A stretch of 5,378 bases of DNA from Verrucomicrobiota bacterium (GCA_018610125.1 JAHEOI010000214.1:1-5378); one strand, 5' to 3'. Shown: positions 1 through 5,378, numbered from the stretch's first letter. The notes: generated by a model not told the origin, from the letters alone. Made by a program: numbers and translations.

Positions 1-1353
1 CCCGAGCTCGCGCAGCCACGCTGCGCCCGACCGACTGAGCGTGTTTGCCAATTTGGCAGGAACAAAGACAAACCACGGTTGCTGCGTCACTACCTCCCGC
101 TCTTCCGTTCCCACGACAGGCCGAGGTCGAATATTTTCAAAGACGATGGCGAATAGAAGGTCGTTGATTTCCCAGCGCTTTAGGAATGTCCGGAGCCCCT
201 CCAATGGGTCATGCGCCGTATCGGCATGGGTGTCTTTCGGAATCCCCGCAGACCGGTCGGGGTGATTTCGAACGGTGATGCCCGCATTCGACGTCTCCGG
301 CGTAAAAAGGCCATTGATCACGCCATAGCCTGAAGCGACGAGCACTCCGTACGCTACCAAATAGCCCGCCACGCGCCATCTTTGATGACGCCACCACCAT
401 CGGATCAATAGCGGCATCAAAACAATCGGATAGACCTTGGCCAGGGTCCCACCGGCCCAAAATGCGACAGCCGCCCAATCGCACCGGTACTCCCTTCTTA
501 CTCTCCCCTCCCCGTTTCTTCTCGAACGCGCTGCCAGCAGCAACAGCACGGCACAAGCGGTCATAAACACCGGGATGCTGTCCAGATGTCCGGAATTGGC
601 AAACTCCTTGATGACCAACGGACACCAAGCATACGCGATGACTCGCTCCGGCGGATACCCGGAAAGGCTCATTATGGCCCAAATAGCAAATAAGGTCCCG
701 ATGTCGAATAAGAGCAAAAGGCCCTTCATCATGCCGAGGTGCACCGAAAGAGAAGCCCGGTCCGGCGTGAGCGCGGTGGCGATTGCAAAGATCCCCTGAC
801 TCAGCGGCGGATAAACAGTCGGCACCTCCTTGAAATGCACTCGTGAGAAGATCGTCCCAAGTGCCTCGGAACGCTCTATCATTTCGTTAAGCATCGCCAA
901 TTCGGCGGGCGCATCCTTTCCGGCCTCCGCGACTTGCTCAGGTGAAAACCGGTAAGGATTAACCCCGGTATTGACGACATTTCCGTCCCAGATATACCGG
1001 TAGATATCGACCTCTTGGATCGGTTGCGCCAGAAAAAGGATCCCACGAAAGAAGATCGCAAAACCAAAAATGATGACAATCCGCCTTCTTCGGAGACGAC
1101 GAGTTAGGTCGGCATTACCATTACTGTCGGCTCCCTTCCAAACCGAAACAATGCCAAGCAGATAAAGCACAAACAGGCATGTGAGCAATGCCCAGACTAT
1201 AAGGATCGGACGACTCTCATGCCCCTGTCCATACTGGAAGGCTTGGCTAAGCTTCCAAATCACCCCATAAATTACCGCCTGAATTGCGCCAAGTCCGAGA
1301 ATCCCCCAAGACGAGTCCCCCACTAACCGCTTTCTCAGCCCGCCGGTCAACAT
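1..1353 (-). CDS. GT87/DUF2029-like GT-C membrane glycosyltransferase (3' end outside window)
   Basis: The frame is open for 451 codons from ATG 1353 to base 1, so the C-terminus lies off the left edge. The ATG is chosen because GAGGTGA (1361-1367) sits 7 bases upstream; an in-frame GTG directly before it is possible. Hydrophobic segments lie near residues 18-34, 49-71, 91-109, 210-229, 259-275, 294-316 and 328-348. After the third comes the pattern DIYRY-x-WDG (116-124) and NPY (132-134), then VYPP (180-183) and GHLDS (255-259). This arrangement is typical of GT87/DUF2029-like polytopic transferases. That family uses polyprenyl-phosphate sugars as donors and acts on the outer face of the cytoplasmic membrane; the acidic DIYRY region is the likely catalytic loop. 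The gene follows a GT2 gene by 53 bases in an apparent operon, and that enzyme could make its donor. The sugar and acceptor cannot be read from sequence. The family call is good; the specificity is unknown. Confidence 0.8.
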   Translation of the reverse strand, partial: MLTGGLRKRLVGDSSWGILGLGAIQAVIYGVIWKLSQAFQYGQGHESRPILIVWALLTCLFVLYLLGIVSVWKGADSNGNADLTRRLRRRRIVIIFGFAIFFRGILFLAQPIQEVDIYRYIWDGNVVNTGVNPYRFSPEQVAEAGKDAPAELAMLNEMIERSEALGTIFSRVHFKEVPTVYPPLSQGIFAIATALTPDRASLSVHLGMMKGLLLLFDIGTLFAIWAIMSLSGYPPERVIAYAWCPLVIKEFANSGHLDSIPVFMTACAVLLLLAARSRRNGEGRVRREYRCDWAAVAFWAGGTLAKVYPIVLMPLLIRWWWRHQRWRVAGYLVAYGVLVASGYGVINGLFTPETSNAGITVRNHPDRSAGIPKDTHADTAHDPLEGLRTFLKRWEINDLLFAIVFENIRPRPVVGTEEREVVTQQPWFVFVPAKLANTLSRSGAAWLRELG

Positions 1354-1360
1354 CACGTTC

Positions 1361-1367
1361 TCACCTC
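1361..1367 (-). promoter_or_regulatory. Ribosome binding site of the GT-C gene
   Basis: Read on the minus strand, GAGGTGA lies 7 bases before ATG 1353 and 4 bases before the alternative GTG 1356. The spacing favours the ATG. The site lies in the 53-base gap after the GT2 stop, so this gene has its own translation start within the operon. Confidence 0.65.
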
Positions 1368-1406
1368 GATTTTGCGCCTTTCAATAAGCGATGCGCCCCA
1401 AAAGCT

Positions 1407-2192
1407 TCATCGTTTGAAATTCAAGGAAACCAGACGATACCGAGCGATCGTGTACAGAATCTTCCCCCCGGCGCAAACCACCCCGCAAAAGGTCCCGCTG
1501 ATCTTGCTTTGACCGATCCGTTTTCGGTAACGAACCCCCACTTCCCGAATACGAAGCCCCGCGCGAGCGGCCTTAATCTGCATCTCGACGGTCCAGCCAT
1601 AATTCCGATCTCGCATCCGGAGCTGACGCAAGCTCTCGGTCCGTATTGCCCTAAAGGGACCAAGGTCCGAATAGCGTATCCCCCAAAACAGGCGCATCAG
1701 TCCGCACGCCAATCGGTTGCCCCAATAACTTGCCTTCGGAAGGACATCCGGTGGGTTCGTCAGCAACCGACTCCCAAGAACAAAATCCGCCTCGCCCTCT
1801 TGAATAGGATGAATCAATTGCGGCAGGTCATCGGGATAATCGCTGTAGTCGGCGTCTATAAACGCGACGATCGGCGTGTCATGGAATTCGGCCTCCAACG
1901 TTGCCAATCCCCGCTGCACGGCCGCCCCGTAACCGCGCTCCGGCTCGTGAGCCAACACTGCGCCCGCTTCCTTGGCTACCTCCGCGGTGGCATCAGTCGA
2001 GCCATTGTCAACGACAATGACCGCTCGCAGCTCCTCCCAAGGCAAGTCATTCAGGACGCGGACAATGGCTTCTTCTTCGTTTAACGCGGGAACGATAACC
2101 ACCACCCCTCGGCAAGCCGGTGTCATGGCCTTGGAGCGCTGCGAGAAGGACTGGACGATCCGATCGCTCACGTCATTTCTGCCCAGTCTCAT
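1407..2192 (-). CDS. GT2 family glycosyltransferase, polyprenyl-phosphate sugar synthase type
   Basis: This is a 261-residue protein with a GT-A fold of glycosyltransferase family 2, resembling the dolichyl/undecaprenyl-phosphate hexose synthase branch. Visible motifs are VPALNEEE (34-41), DNGSTD (62-67, nucleotide binding), the metal-binding DADYSD (113-118, DxD type), GSR (140-142), SDLGPFRAIR (175-184) and the late basic segment RKRIGQSKISG (223-233). No membrane spans are evident, so it is probably a cytosolic or peripheral enzyme moving a hexose from a nucleotide sugar to a lipid phosphate. The frame extends upstream to an ATG at 2255, but that ATG has no ribosome site and adds 21 residues lacking family motifs. 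ATG 2192 has AAAGGTGA just upstream and was chosen; the ATG at 2126 lacks a ribosome site. The GT-C gene follows 53 bases downstream and may use its product. Family certain, sugar unknown. Confidence 0.9.
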   Translation of the reverse strand: MRLGRNDVSDRIVQSFSQRSKAMTPACRGVVVIVPALNEEEAIVRVLNDLPWEELRAVIVVDNGSTDATAEVAKEAGAVLAHEPERGYGAAVQRGLATLEAEFHDTPIVAFIDADYSDYPDDLPQLIHPIQEGEADFVLGSRLLTNPPDVLPKASYWGNRLACGLMRLFWGIRYSDLGPFRAIRTESLRQLRMRDRNYGWTVEMQIKAARAGLRIREVGVRYRKRIGQSKISGTFCGVVCAGGKILYTIARYRLVSLNFKR

Positions 2193-2196
2193 AGGT

Positions 2197-2204
2197 TCAC
2201 CTTT
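2197..2204 (-). promoter_or_regulatory. Ribosome binding site deciding the GT2 start
   Basis: On the minus strand AAAGGTGA ends 4 bases before ATG 2192. The spacing is slightly short, but no comparable site precedes the in-frame ATGs at 2255 or 2126, so this supports the 261-residue form. Confidence 0.5.
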
Positions 2205-2428
2205 CTCGTTTCCTTCCCAGGTCCCTTCCAAAGGCCCGCTCAAAAATAACCCCATACGTTGGCGGACGCTAACTCCAACAAATGAGGCGTTGCCACGTCC
2301 TCTTATTCCACTCGGGCTTGAATTCTCTTATCAACCGAGGCAAATGAACGATTGCTTTTTTCGGAAATGAATGATCCGATCAATTATCGCGACCGTAAGG
2401 GTCTGAAAAGGAATGGAGAGTCAGAAAT

Positions 2429-2434
2429 GGGGAA
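2429..2434 (+). promoter_or_regulatory. Probable ribosome binding site of galE
   Basis: GGGGAA lies 6 bases before ATG 2441. It is an imperfect match to the consensus but correctly spaced. The protein begins directly with the Rossmann beta strand MKVFVTGGAG, so no longer start is expected. Confidence 0.45.
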
Positions 2435-2440
2435 CCAGTC

Positions 2441-3412
2441 ATGAAAGTCTTTGTTACAGGCGGAGCCGGCTACATCGGATCGATCTGCGTCGAACAGCTT
2501 TTGGATCTCGGGCACGACGTCTTTGTTTATGACAATCTCACCGAGGGCCATCGCACGGCGGTGGACCATCGGGCCACGTTCATCGAGGCACCCCTCGACA
2601 TGCGGGATGGGATTTACGAAGCACTTCGCGACGCCGGGCCGGAGGTGATCATCCATTTCGCTGCCAATGCCTTGGTCGGAGAATCGATGACGAACCCGGG
2701 GAAATACTTTCGAAACAATGTCGGGAATGGGGCCGAATTGCTCGAAGCCGCTGCCGCCTGTTCCGTCCGAAAGTTCATCTTCAGCTCAACTTGCGCAACA
2801 TATGGGCTCCCGGAGCACAGCCCCATCACCGAAGACCTGCCCCAAAAGCCGATCAACCCCTACGGAGAATCAAAGCTCATGTTCGAAAAGATGCTTTCAT
2901 GGTATCAAGAGCTGAAGGGGTTGGAGTGCGTCGCCTTCCGTTACTTCAACGCGGCCGGCGCAAGCAAACAATTCGGCGAGCATCACCCCGTCGAAACCCA
3001 TTTAATCCCAAATGTCCTCAAGGTCGCCTTGGGCCAAGCAAGCCATTGCGAAGTCTACGGGACCGACTACCCAACTCGCGACGGGACCTGTATCCGCGAT
3101 TACATCCATGTGATTGACTTGGCGCACGCCCATATCAAAGCAATGGACCCGGGTATCTCAGGCTTCTACAATCTCGGAGTCGGTGGCGGATACTCGGTGC
3201 GGGAGGTAATCCAGGCGTGCGAAAAAGCCACCGGCCGGCGGATCCCAACGGTTGAAAAGCCGCGCCGTCCAGGCGATCCCCCCGAACTGGTCGCCTCCCC
3301 GGAAAAAGCATTGCGTGACCTCGATTGGAAGCCTCAGCATCCCACGATCGACGAAATCGTCGAAACCGCTTGGCAGTGGCATCAAGCCAATCCGGAAGGT
3401 TATCCGGTCTGA
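2441..3412 (+). CDS. galE: UDP-glucose 4-epimerase
   Basis: The 323-residue protein is an extended short-chain dehydrogenase/reductase interconverting UDP-glucose and UDP-galactose in the cytosol with bound NAD. Its length is close to the usual 320-340. The N-terminal Rossmann motif GGAGYIGS is at 7-14, and DNLTEGH (31-37) is the typical GalE NAD-ribose segment. SSTCATYG (115-122) supplies the catalytic Ser/Thr, and YGESK (141-145) gives catalytic Tyr141 and Lys145. RYFNAAG (167-173) and RRPGDPPELVAS (275-286) belong to the UDP-sugar site. At the position of E. coli Tyr299 or human Cys307, the gatekeeper for N-acetylated sugars, there is Leu283. Leucine is common in bacterial GalE and leaves open whether GlcNAc/GalNAc is accepted. 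The gene is divergent from two glycosyltransferase genes, consistent with supplying UDP-hexose for a glycan, and its 3' end overlaps the convergent transporter by 13 bases. Confidence 0.95.
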   Translation: MKVFVTGGAGYIGSICVEQLLDLGHDVFVYDNLTEGHRTAVDHRATFIEAPLDMRDGIYEALRDAGPEVIIHFAANALVGESMTNPGKYFRNNVGNGAELLEAAAACSVRKFIFSSTCATYGLPEHSPITEDLPQKPINPYGESKLMFEKMLSWYQELKGLECVAFRYFNAAGASKQFGEHHPVETHLIPNVLKVALGQASHCEVYGTDYPTRDGTCIRDYIHVIDLAHAHIKAMDPGISGFYNLGVGGGYSVREVIQACEKATGRRIPTVEKPRRPGDPPELVASPEKALRDLDWKPQHPTIDEIVETAWQWHQANPEGYPV

Positions 3413-4620
3413 GCCGAAGCGGCTTGCACGACCTTCTCACGCGTCTTGGGAAGCTTGCGAAAGGCCATGAATGCCATAATGAGCGTCAGCCCTCCGCATG
3501 CGACGTAGGGCGCCGCCGGATTGAAGCCATAAAGCCCTCCGGCAAAAACAGCCCCAATCACTCGTGCAAGGCTTCCCGCACTCTGCGCCACACCAATGGT
3601 CTCCCCCTGCTCGTCCGCACTGGTGCAGTTCGAAATGAGTCCGAACAACGGCGGTCGGAAGGTGCCGGAACCGATCGCCAAGAGACCCACCGCGGTCAAT
3701 AAGCTCGCCAGTGCCGTCACATAAGGAAGCATCAATAAGCTCAGCGACAGGATCGCGAGACTGACGACGATAAGTCGCGGCTCCCCCAGCCATTTGACCA
3801 GGTGCTTGATGAGCCCACCTTGAATGACCGCCGCAATTGTCCCGGCATACACGAACAAGAAGGCAATTTCTCGCTTCCCAAAGTCAAAGTGGTCTTCCCC
3901 AAGAAGGCCAAGGGTCGTCTCGAACGACGTGAAACAGAAAGTCACCGTGAAGAACAGCCCGATAAAAAATCCTATTTGCGGCTTGCGTAATGAATGAACC
4001 CATTGACTCCATTGCGGACGACCGGAACTGGCGGGACTCGACGCGCTCAAGCTCTCGGCCAGGATCACATAAGCAAGCAGGAAATTGGCGCCACACAGGG
4101 CACTTGCCACCCAGCCAGGTCCAGCCGGGCCAAGCTCGGCAGCGACACCGCCCAAGGCCGGCCCGAAAATAAACCCCAGGCCAAATGCCATGCCGATAAG
4201 TCCCATCTTTTGGGAACGCTGCTCGACCGGTGAAATGTCGGCAATGTATGCCTGGGCCACGGTGATGTTGGCCGCAAACGTCCCCGCCAAGACACGAGAC
4301 CCCAATAAAATCCAAAGCCCCAAGCTTGTCTCGTAATGAGCCCCGATCAAGGACCCGATCGCGAAAATCACATAGGAGATCGTCGAGCCCGCGGTGCTCA
4401 GCAACAGAATCGGTCGCCTTCCGACACGATCGGATAGCCTCCCCCAGATCGGCGCAAAAAGGAACTGCATCAGCGAATAGACGCCCATGATCACCCCGAC
4501 CATGATCCCACTCGCCCCAAAATCTCGGCTGTAAATCGGCAACAACGGAATCACAATCCCGAAGCCGATCAAATCCAGGAAAACGGTCAGTATTACTATC
4601 GAAATCGATGCCCTTCTCAT
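3400..4620 (-). CDS. MFS transporter, TetA-like DHA1 drug:proton antiporter class
   Basis: The 406-residue protein has the length and layout of a 12-span major facilitator. Spans lie near residues 7-28, 39-59, 69-92, 101-122, 140-162, 170-190, 215-237, 251-272, 281-300, 304-325, 341-362 and 368-387. The first span carries FLDLIGFGIVIPLLP (14-28), a signature of the TetA group. Motif A, GRLSDRVGRRP, is at 60-70. GSRVLAGTFAAN (107-118) fits motif B with its conserved Arg109. FGLGFIFGPALGG (146-158) is the antiporter motif C. DEQGETIGVAQSAGSLARV (336-354) is the matching element of the C-terminal half. Known relatives expel tetracyclines or other small molecules in exchange for protons, but the substrate here cannot be assigned. 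In-frame upstream codons reach a TAG without another start, so ATG 4620 is used even though no strong ribosome site is near it. No TetR-type regulator gene is adjacent. Confidence 0.9.
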   Translation of the reverse strand: MRRASISIVILTVFLDLIGFGIVIPLLPIYSRDFGASGIMVGVIMGVYSLMQFLFAPIWGRLSDRVGRRPILLLSTAGSTISYVIFAIGSLIGAHYETSLGLWILLGSRVLAGTFAANITVAQAYIADISPVEQRSQKMGLIGMAFGLGFIFGPALGGVAAELGPAGPGWVASALCGANFLLAYVILAESLSASSPASSGRPQWSQWVHSLRKPQIGFFIGLFFTVTFCFTSFETTLGLLGEDHFDFGKREIAFLFVYAGTIAAVIQGGLIKHLVKWLGEPRLIVVSLAILSLSLLMLPYVTALASLLTAVGLLAIGSGTFRPPLFGLISNCTSADEQGETIGVAQSAGSLARVIGAVFAGGLYGFNPAAPYVACGGLTLIMAFMAFRKLPKTREKVVQAASAQTG

Positions 4621-4647
4621 AAGCCAAGCTGAAACCCTACCCTATCC

Positions 4648-4690
4648 CTCCTCTGATCCCAAGCTTTTGTCCGGTCAAACCGCAGAGGAG
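4648..4690. repeat. Inverted repeat in the leader of the MFS gene
   Basis: CTCCTCTG (4648-4655) and CAGAGGAG (4683-4690) are exact reverse complements separated by 27 bases. On the transporter (minus) strand the hairpin would cover an AGAGGAGGG stretch about 25 bases before the ATG. It has no T-tract, so it is not an obvious terminator. It could be a protein-binding site or leader hairpin, or chance. Confidence 0.4.
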
Positions 4691-4747
4691 CCTGCTAAGG
4701 CACACGACGTCAAATCGACGCCCAAGCCTTGAACAGGATTGTGATTG

Positions 4748-4880
4748 ATAGGGGTCAGAGCTGACTATTGACGTGTAACCGTGATTAACGCCGGTGCGTG
4801 ATAGCAGGCACGAACGGAGCGACCCATTCGCCTGCCCGATCGACGAAAGCCCAGGACTCCAATAGTCAGCTGACCCCTAT
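4748..4880. mobile_element. 133-base non-autonomous palindromic element (MITE/REP-like)
   Basis: The left arm at 4748-4770 (starts ATAGGGGTCAG, ends CTGACTATTG) and the right arm at 4860-4880 are reverse complements over all 21 bases of the right arm, with a 2-base AG bulge in the left. The 89 bases between carry no ORF but include an internal hairpin. GGGGTCAG-type ends remind me of palindromes found near REP-associated tyrosine transposases (Y1/IS200-like), but this is memory, not a search. No target duplication is evident beside the arms. It lies entirely between the transporter and the antitoxin, interrupting neither. It would need an enzyme encoded elsewhere to move. Confidence 0.65.
4804..4835. 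repeat. Internal hairpin of the 133-base element
   Basis: GCAGG (4804-4808) pairs with CCTGC (4831-4835), and after a 2-base CA bulge CGAA (4811-4814) pairs with TTCG (4827-4830). The 12-base loop 4815-4826 contains GGAGC. The whole element would therefore fold as a long outer stem with a side hairpin. Confidence 0.5.
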
Positions 4881-4940
4881 GATCCACTTTACCGCTTCCT
4901 TGCTGTTTGACGAGGAGAACGGATTGACCCAGCGAAAATA

Positions 4941-4964
4941 GTCATTTCCTCTTAAATGAATGAC
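4941..4964. promoter_or_regulatory. Palindrome over the antitoxin start, possible autoregulatory operator
   Basis: TCATTT (4942-4947) pairs with AAATGA (4954-4959) around CCTCTT. Alternatively GTCAT (4941-4945) pairs with ATGAC (4960-4964), which includes the start codon. Antitoxins of this class commonly bind palindromes in their own promoter, so this is a candidate operator or start-occluding hairpin. The site is short and AT-rich and may be chance. Confidence 0.3.
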
Positions 4965-5199
4965 CATTCCAGTAACGGAATTCAAGAAGCGATGCTTGGA
5001 AATCTTGCGCGAGGTCGAATCTCGCGGAGAACCGATCGACATTTCTCGACGAGGCCGGATTGTCGCCCGCATTTCCCCTCTGCTTACTGAAGGCTCAAGC
5101 AATACCAAGCCTTGGGAGCGATTACGAGGAAAAGGCACTCTTAGCAGCTCGCCCGAAGAATCGGTGCTGACGGACTTCGACTTCGAGGCTCTTCAATGA
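4960..5199 (+). CDS. Phd/YefM-family antitoxin
   Basis: The 79-residue protein matches the Phd/YefM pattern: IPVTEFKKRCLEILREVESR (3-22), then GEPIDISRRGRIVARISPL (23-41). This N-terminal fold dimerises and binds DNA. The rest, with PWERLRGKG (51-59) and an acidic tail ending DFDFEALQ (72-79), is the flexible part that in the family wraps and blocks the toxin. An in-frame TGA (4957-4959) immediately precedes ATG 4960, which fixes the start. No good ribosome site is upstream, so expression may be weak, leaderless, or start from a distant site. The stop overlaps the toxin ATG (ATGA, 5196-5199), the usual translational coupling. The toxin is broken downstream, so the antitoxin may now be an orphan able only to repress its own promoter or to neutralise a related toxin elsewhere. 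Confidence 0.85.
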   Translation: MTIPVTEFKKRCLEILREVESRGEPIDISRRGRIVARISPLLTEGSSNTKPWERLRGKGTLSSSPEESVLTDFDFEALQ

Positions 5200-5333
5200 G
5201 CTTGCTGCTCGACACCCATGTCTGGGTCTGGTGGCTAAGGGTCTGGAAAGGAATAAGTGTGTCATTTGCTGGAGCCATGTTTGGTTTCTGGCGAGGCACG
5301 ATGAAGGAGCATAGCCTTGCCCTCTGTGACTGA
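5196..5333 (+). pseudogene. VapC-type PIN-domain toxin, disrupted after about 14 codons
   Basis: ATG 5196 overlaps the antitoxin stop by four bases and has GAGG (5185-5188) 7 bases upstream. The first residues, MSLLLDTHVWVWWL, are the typical beginning of a VapC-like PIN ribonuclease; Asp6 is the first of its metal-binding acidic residues. From about codon 15 the sequence no longer resembles a PIN protein. It runs through a palindromic element and stops at TGA 5331-5333, giving 45 residues instead of about 125-135. The remaining catalytic acidic residues are absent, so the product should be inactive. The cause appears to be insertion of the element that occupies the right end. Whether the rest of the toxin gene resumes beyond the window is not visible. 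A deletion that joined the toxin start to the element is equally possible. Confidence 0.75.
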
Positions 5334-5378
5334 AGAGGAACGAAGCCAGAAGCCAAACATGGCCCAGCCCGGAGGGGC
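5241..5378. mobile_element. Palindromic repeat element interrupting the toxin gene (runs off the right edge)
   Basis: A long stem is formed by 5268-5292 and 5345-5368. GCTGG pairs with CCAGC, then after a 1-base bulge (A5273) a 19-base arm starting GCCATGTTTGG pairs throughout, with one T-G wobble (5285/5352). The 52-base apex (5293-5344) holds a smaller hairpin (GAGGCA 5293-5298 with TGCC and TC at 5318-5324) whose loop contains GGAGC. The left border is uncertain, somewhere in 5236-5250 where toxin similarity is lost; GGAATAAGTGTGTCAT (5250-5265) may be part of a terminal arm whose partner lies outside. It has no complete gene and looks non-autonomous. Confidence 0.6.

Larger units (their letters stand above)
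2193..2440. other. Divergent intergenic region between the GT2 operon and galE
   Basis: These 248 bases must hold the promoters for both directions. I see no convincing -35/-10 pair in either. The best galE-side -10 candidate is AATTAT at 2382-2387, without a good -35 partner. Only weak 5-bp inverted repeats are present (for example GTTGG 2258-2262 with CCAAC 2275-2279). No credible small gene is seen. Confidence 0.4.
4621..4959. other. Non-coding region between MFS gene and antitoxin
   Basis: These 339 bases contain no credible gene on either strand. They hold the leader of the minus-strand transporter with an 8-bp inverted repeat (4648-4690), a 133-base palindromic element (4748-4880), and about 80 bases upstream of the antitoxin. 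In those 80 bases, TTGACG (4907-4912) and TTGACC (4924-4929) resemble -35 boxes, but neither has a clear -10 at the right distance. GAGGAG at 4912-4917 looks like a ribosome site but is over 40 bases from the antitoxin ATG. Confidence 0.6.

Noticed and set aside
209..682. Minus-strand 157-codon frame inside the GT-C gene
   Set aside because: It is a shifted frame of the longer 451-codon gene, which carries the family motifs and membrane spans; this one shows neither.
437..799. Plus-strand 120-codon frame
   Set aside because: It is antisense to the GT-C gene, with no domain or ribosome site.
1284..2084. Plus-strand 266-codon open frame opposite the GT2 gene
   Set aside because: It lies antisense to the motif-rich GT2 gene, has a proline- and arginine-rich composition with no recognisable domain, and spans two minus-strand genes.
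2193..2255. 21-residue N-terminal extension of the GT2 protein from ATG 2255
   Set aside because: It has no ribosome site and no family sequence, whereas the ATG at 2192 has AAAGGTGA upstream.
2258..2340. Short inverted repeats and an EcoRI-like palindrome in the divergent intergenic region
   Set aside because: Stems are only 5 bp with long loops, expected by chance in a region of this length.
3884..4627. Minus-strand 247-codon frame overlapping the transporter from an alternative start
   Set aside because: It is a shifted frame of the MFS gene, rich in Cys, Trp and Arg and lacking membrane-span periodicity, while the MFS frame has clear motifs A, B and C.
4866..5138. Minus-strand 90-codon frame
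   Set aside because: It is antisense to the antitoxin and begins inside the arm of the repeat element; no protein motif.
5141..5356. Minus-strand 71-codon frame at the right edge
   Set aside because: It runs across the palindromic element and antisense to the toxin start, so its openness reflects the repeat. No family resemblance is seen.
4740..5378. Retron or CRISPR-like array suggested by the repeated hairpins
   Set aside because: There is no reverse transcriptase, no Cas gene, and no regular repeat-spacer pattern; the two hairpin elements differ in their arms.

Overview
The window is bacterial chromosomal DNA of moderately high GC. It holds two sugar-transfer genes, a nucleotide-sugar epimerase, a drug-efflux-type transporter, and a toxin-antitoxin remnant between two palindromic repeat elements. 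No rRNA, tRNA, CRISPR array or transposase gene is visible. The phylum cannot be fixed from the sequence. A Verrucomicrobiota- or Planctomycetota-like Gram-negative is only a weak guess, from the flavour of the GalE protein and the small palindromic elements.

Positions 1-2192 (minus strand) form a two-gene operon. First comes a soluble GT2 glycosyltransferase of the polyprenyl-phosphate-sugar synthase type. 53 bases later comes a multi-membrane-span GT87/DUF2029-like GT-C enzyme that runs off the left edge of the window. The pairing suggests that the GT2 loads a sugar onto a lipid phosphate and the GT-C enzyme uses that lipid-linked sugar outside the membrane. Across a 248-base divergent intergenic region lies galE (2441-3412, plus), a UDP-glucose 4-epimerase that could balance the UDP-hexose supply for such a pathway. 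The link is inferred from position only.

galE meets a convergent MFS transporter of the TetA-like class (3400-4620, minus), and their 3' ends overlap by 13 bases. Upstream of the transporter is a 339-base non-coding stretch. It contains a leader inverted repeat, a 133-base element bounded by near-perfect 21-bp inverted arms (4748-4880), and a short palindrome over the start of the next gene.

The right end carries a Phd/YefM-type antitoxin (4960-5199), translationally coupled by an ATGA overlap to a VapC-type PIN toxin. The toxin keeps only about 14 recognisable residues before its reading frame enters a second palindromic element, with a stem of about 24 bp, that continues past the window edge. 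The two elements have different arms, but both present an ordered core (GGCACGA, then GGAGC in a hairpin loop, then ACGAA-GCC). They may therefore be related non-autonomous elements of an undefined family. This repeat pair, and the toxin broken by one of them, is the most interesting part of the window.
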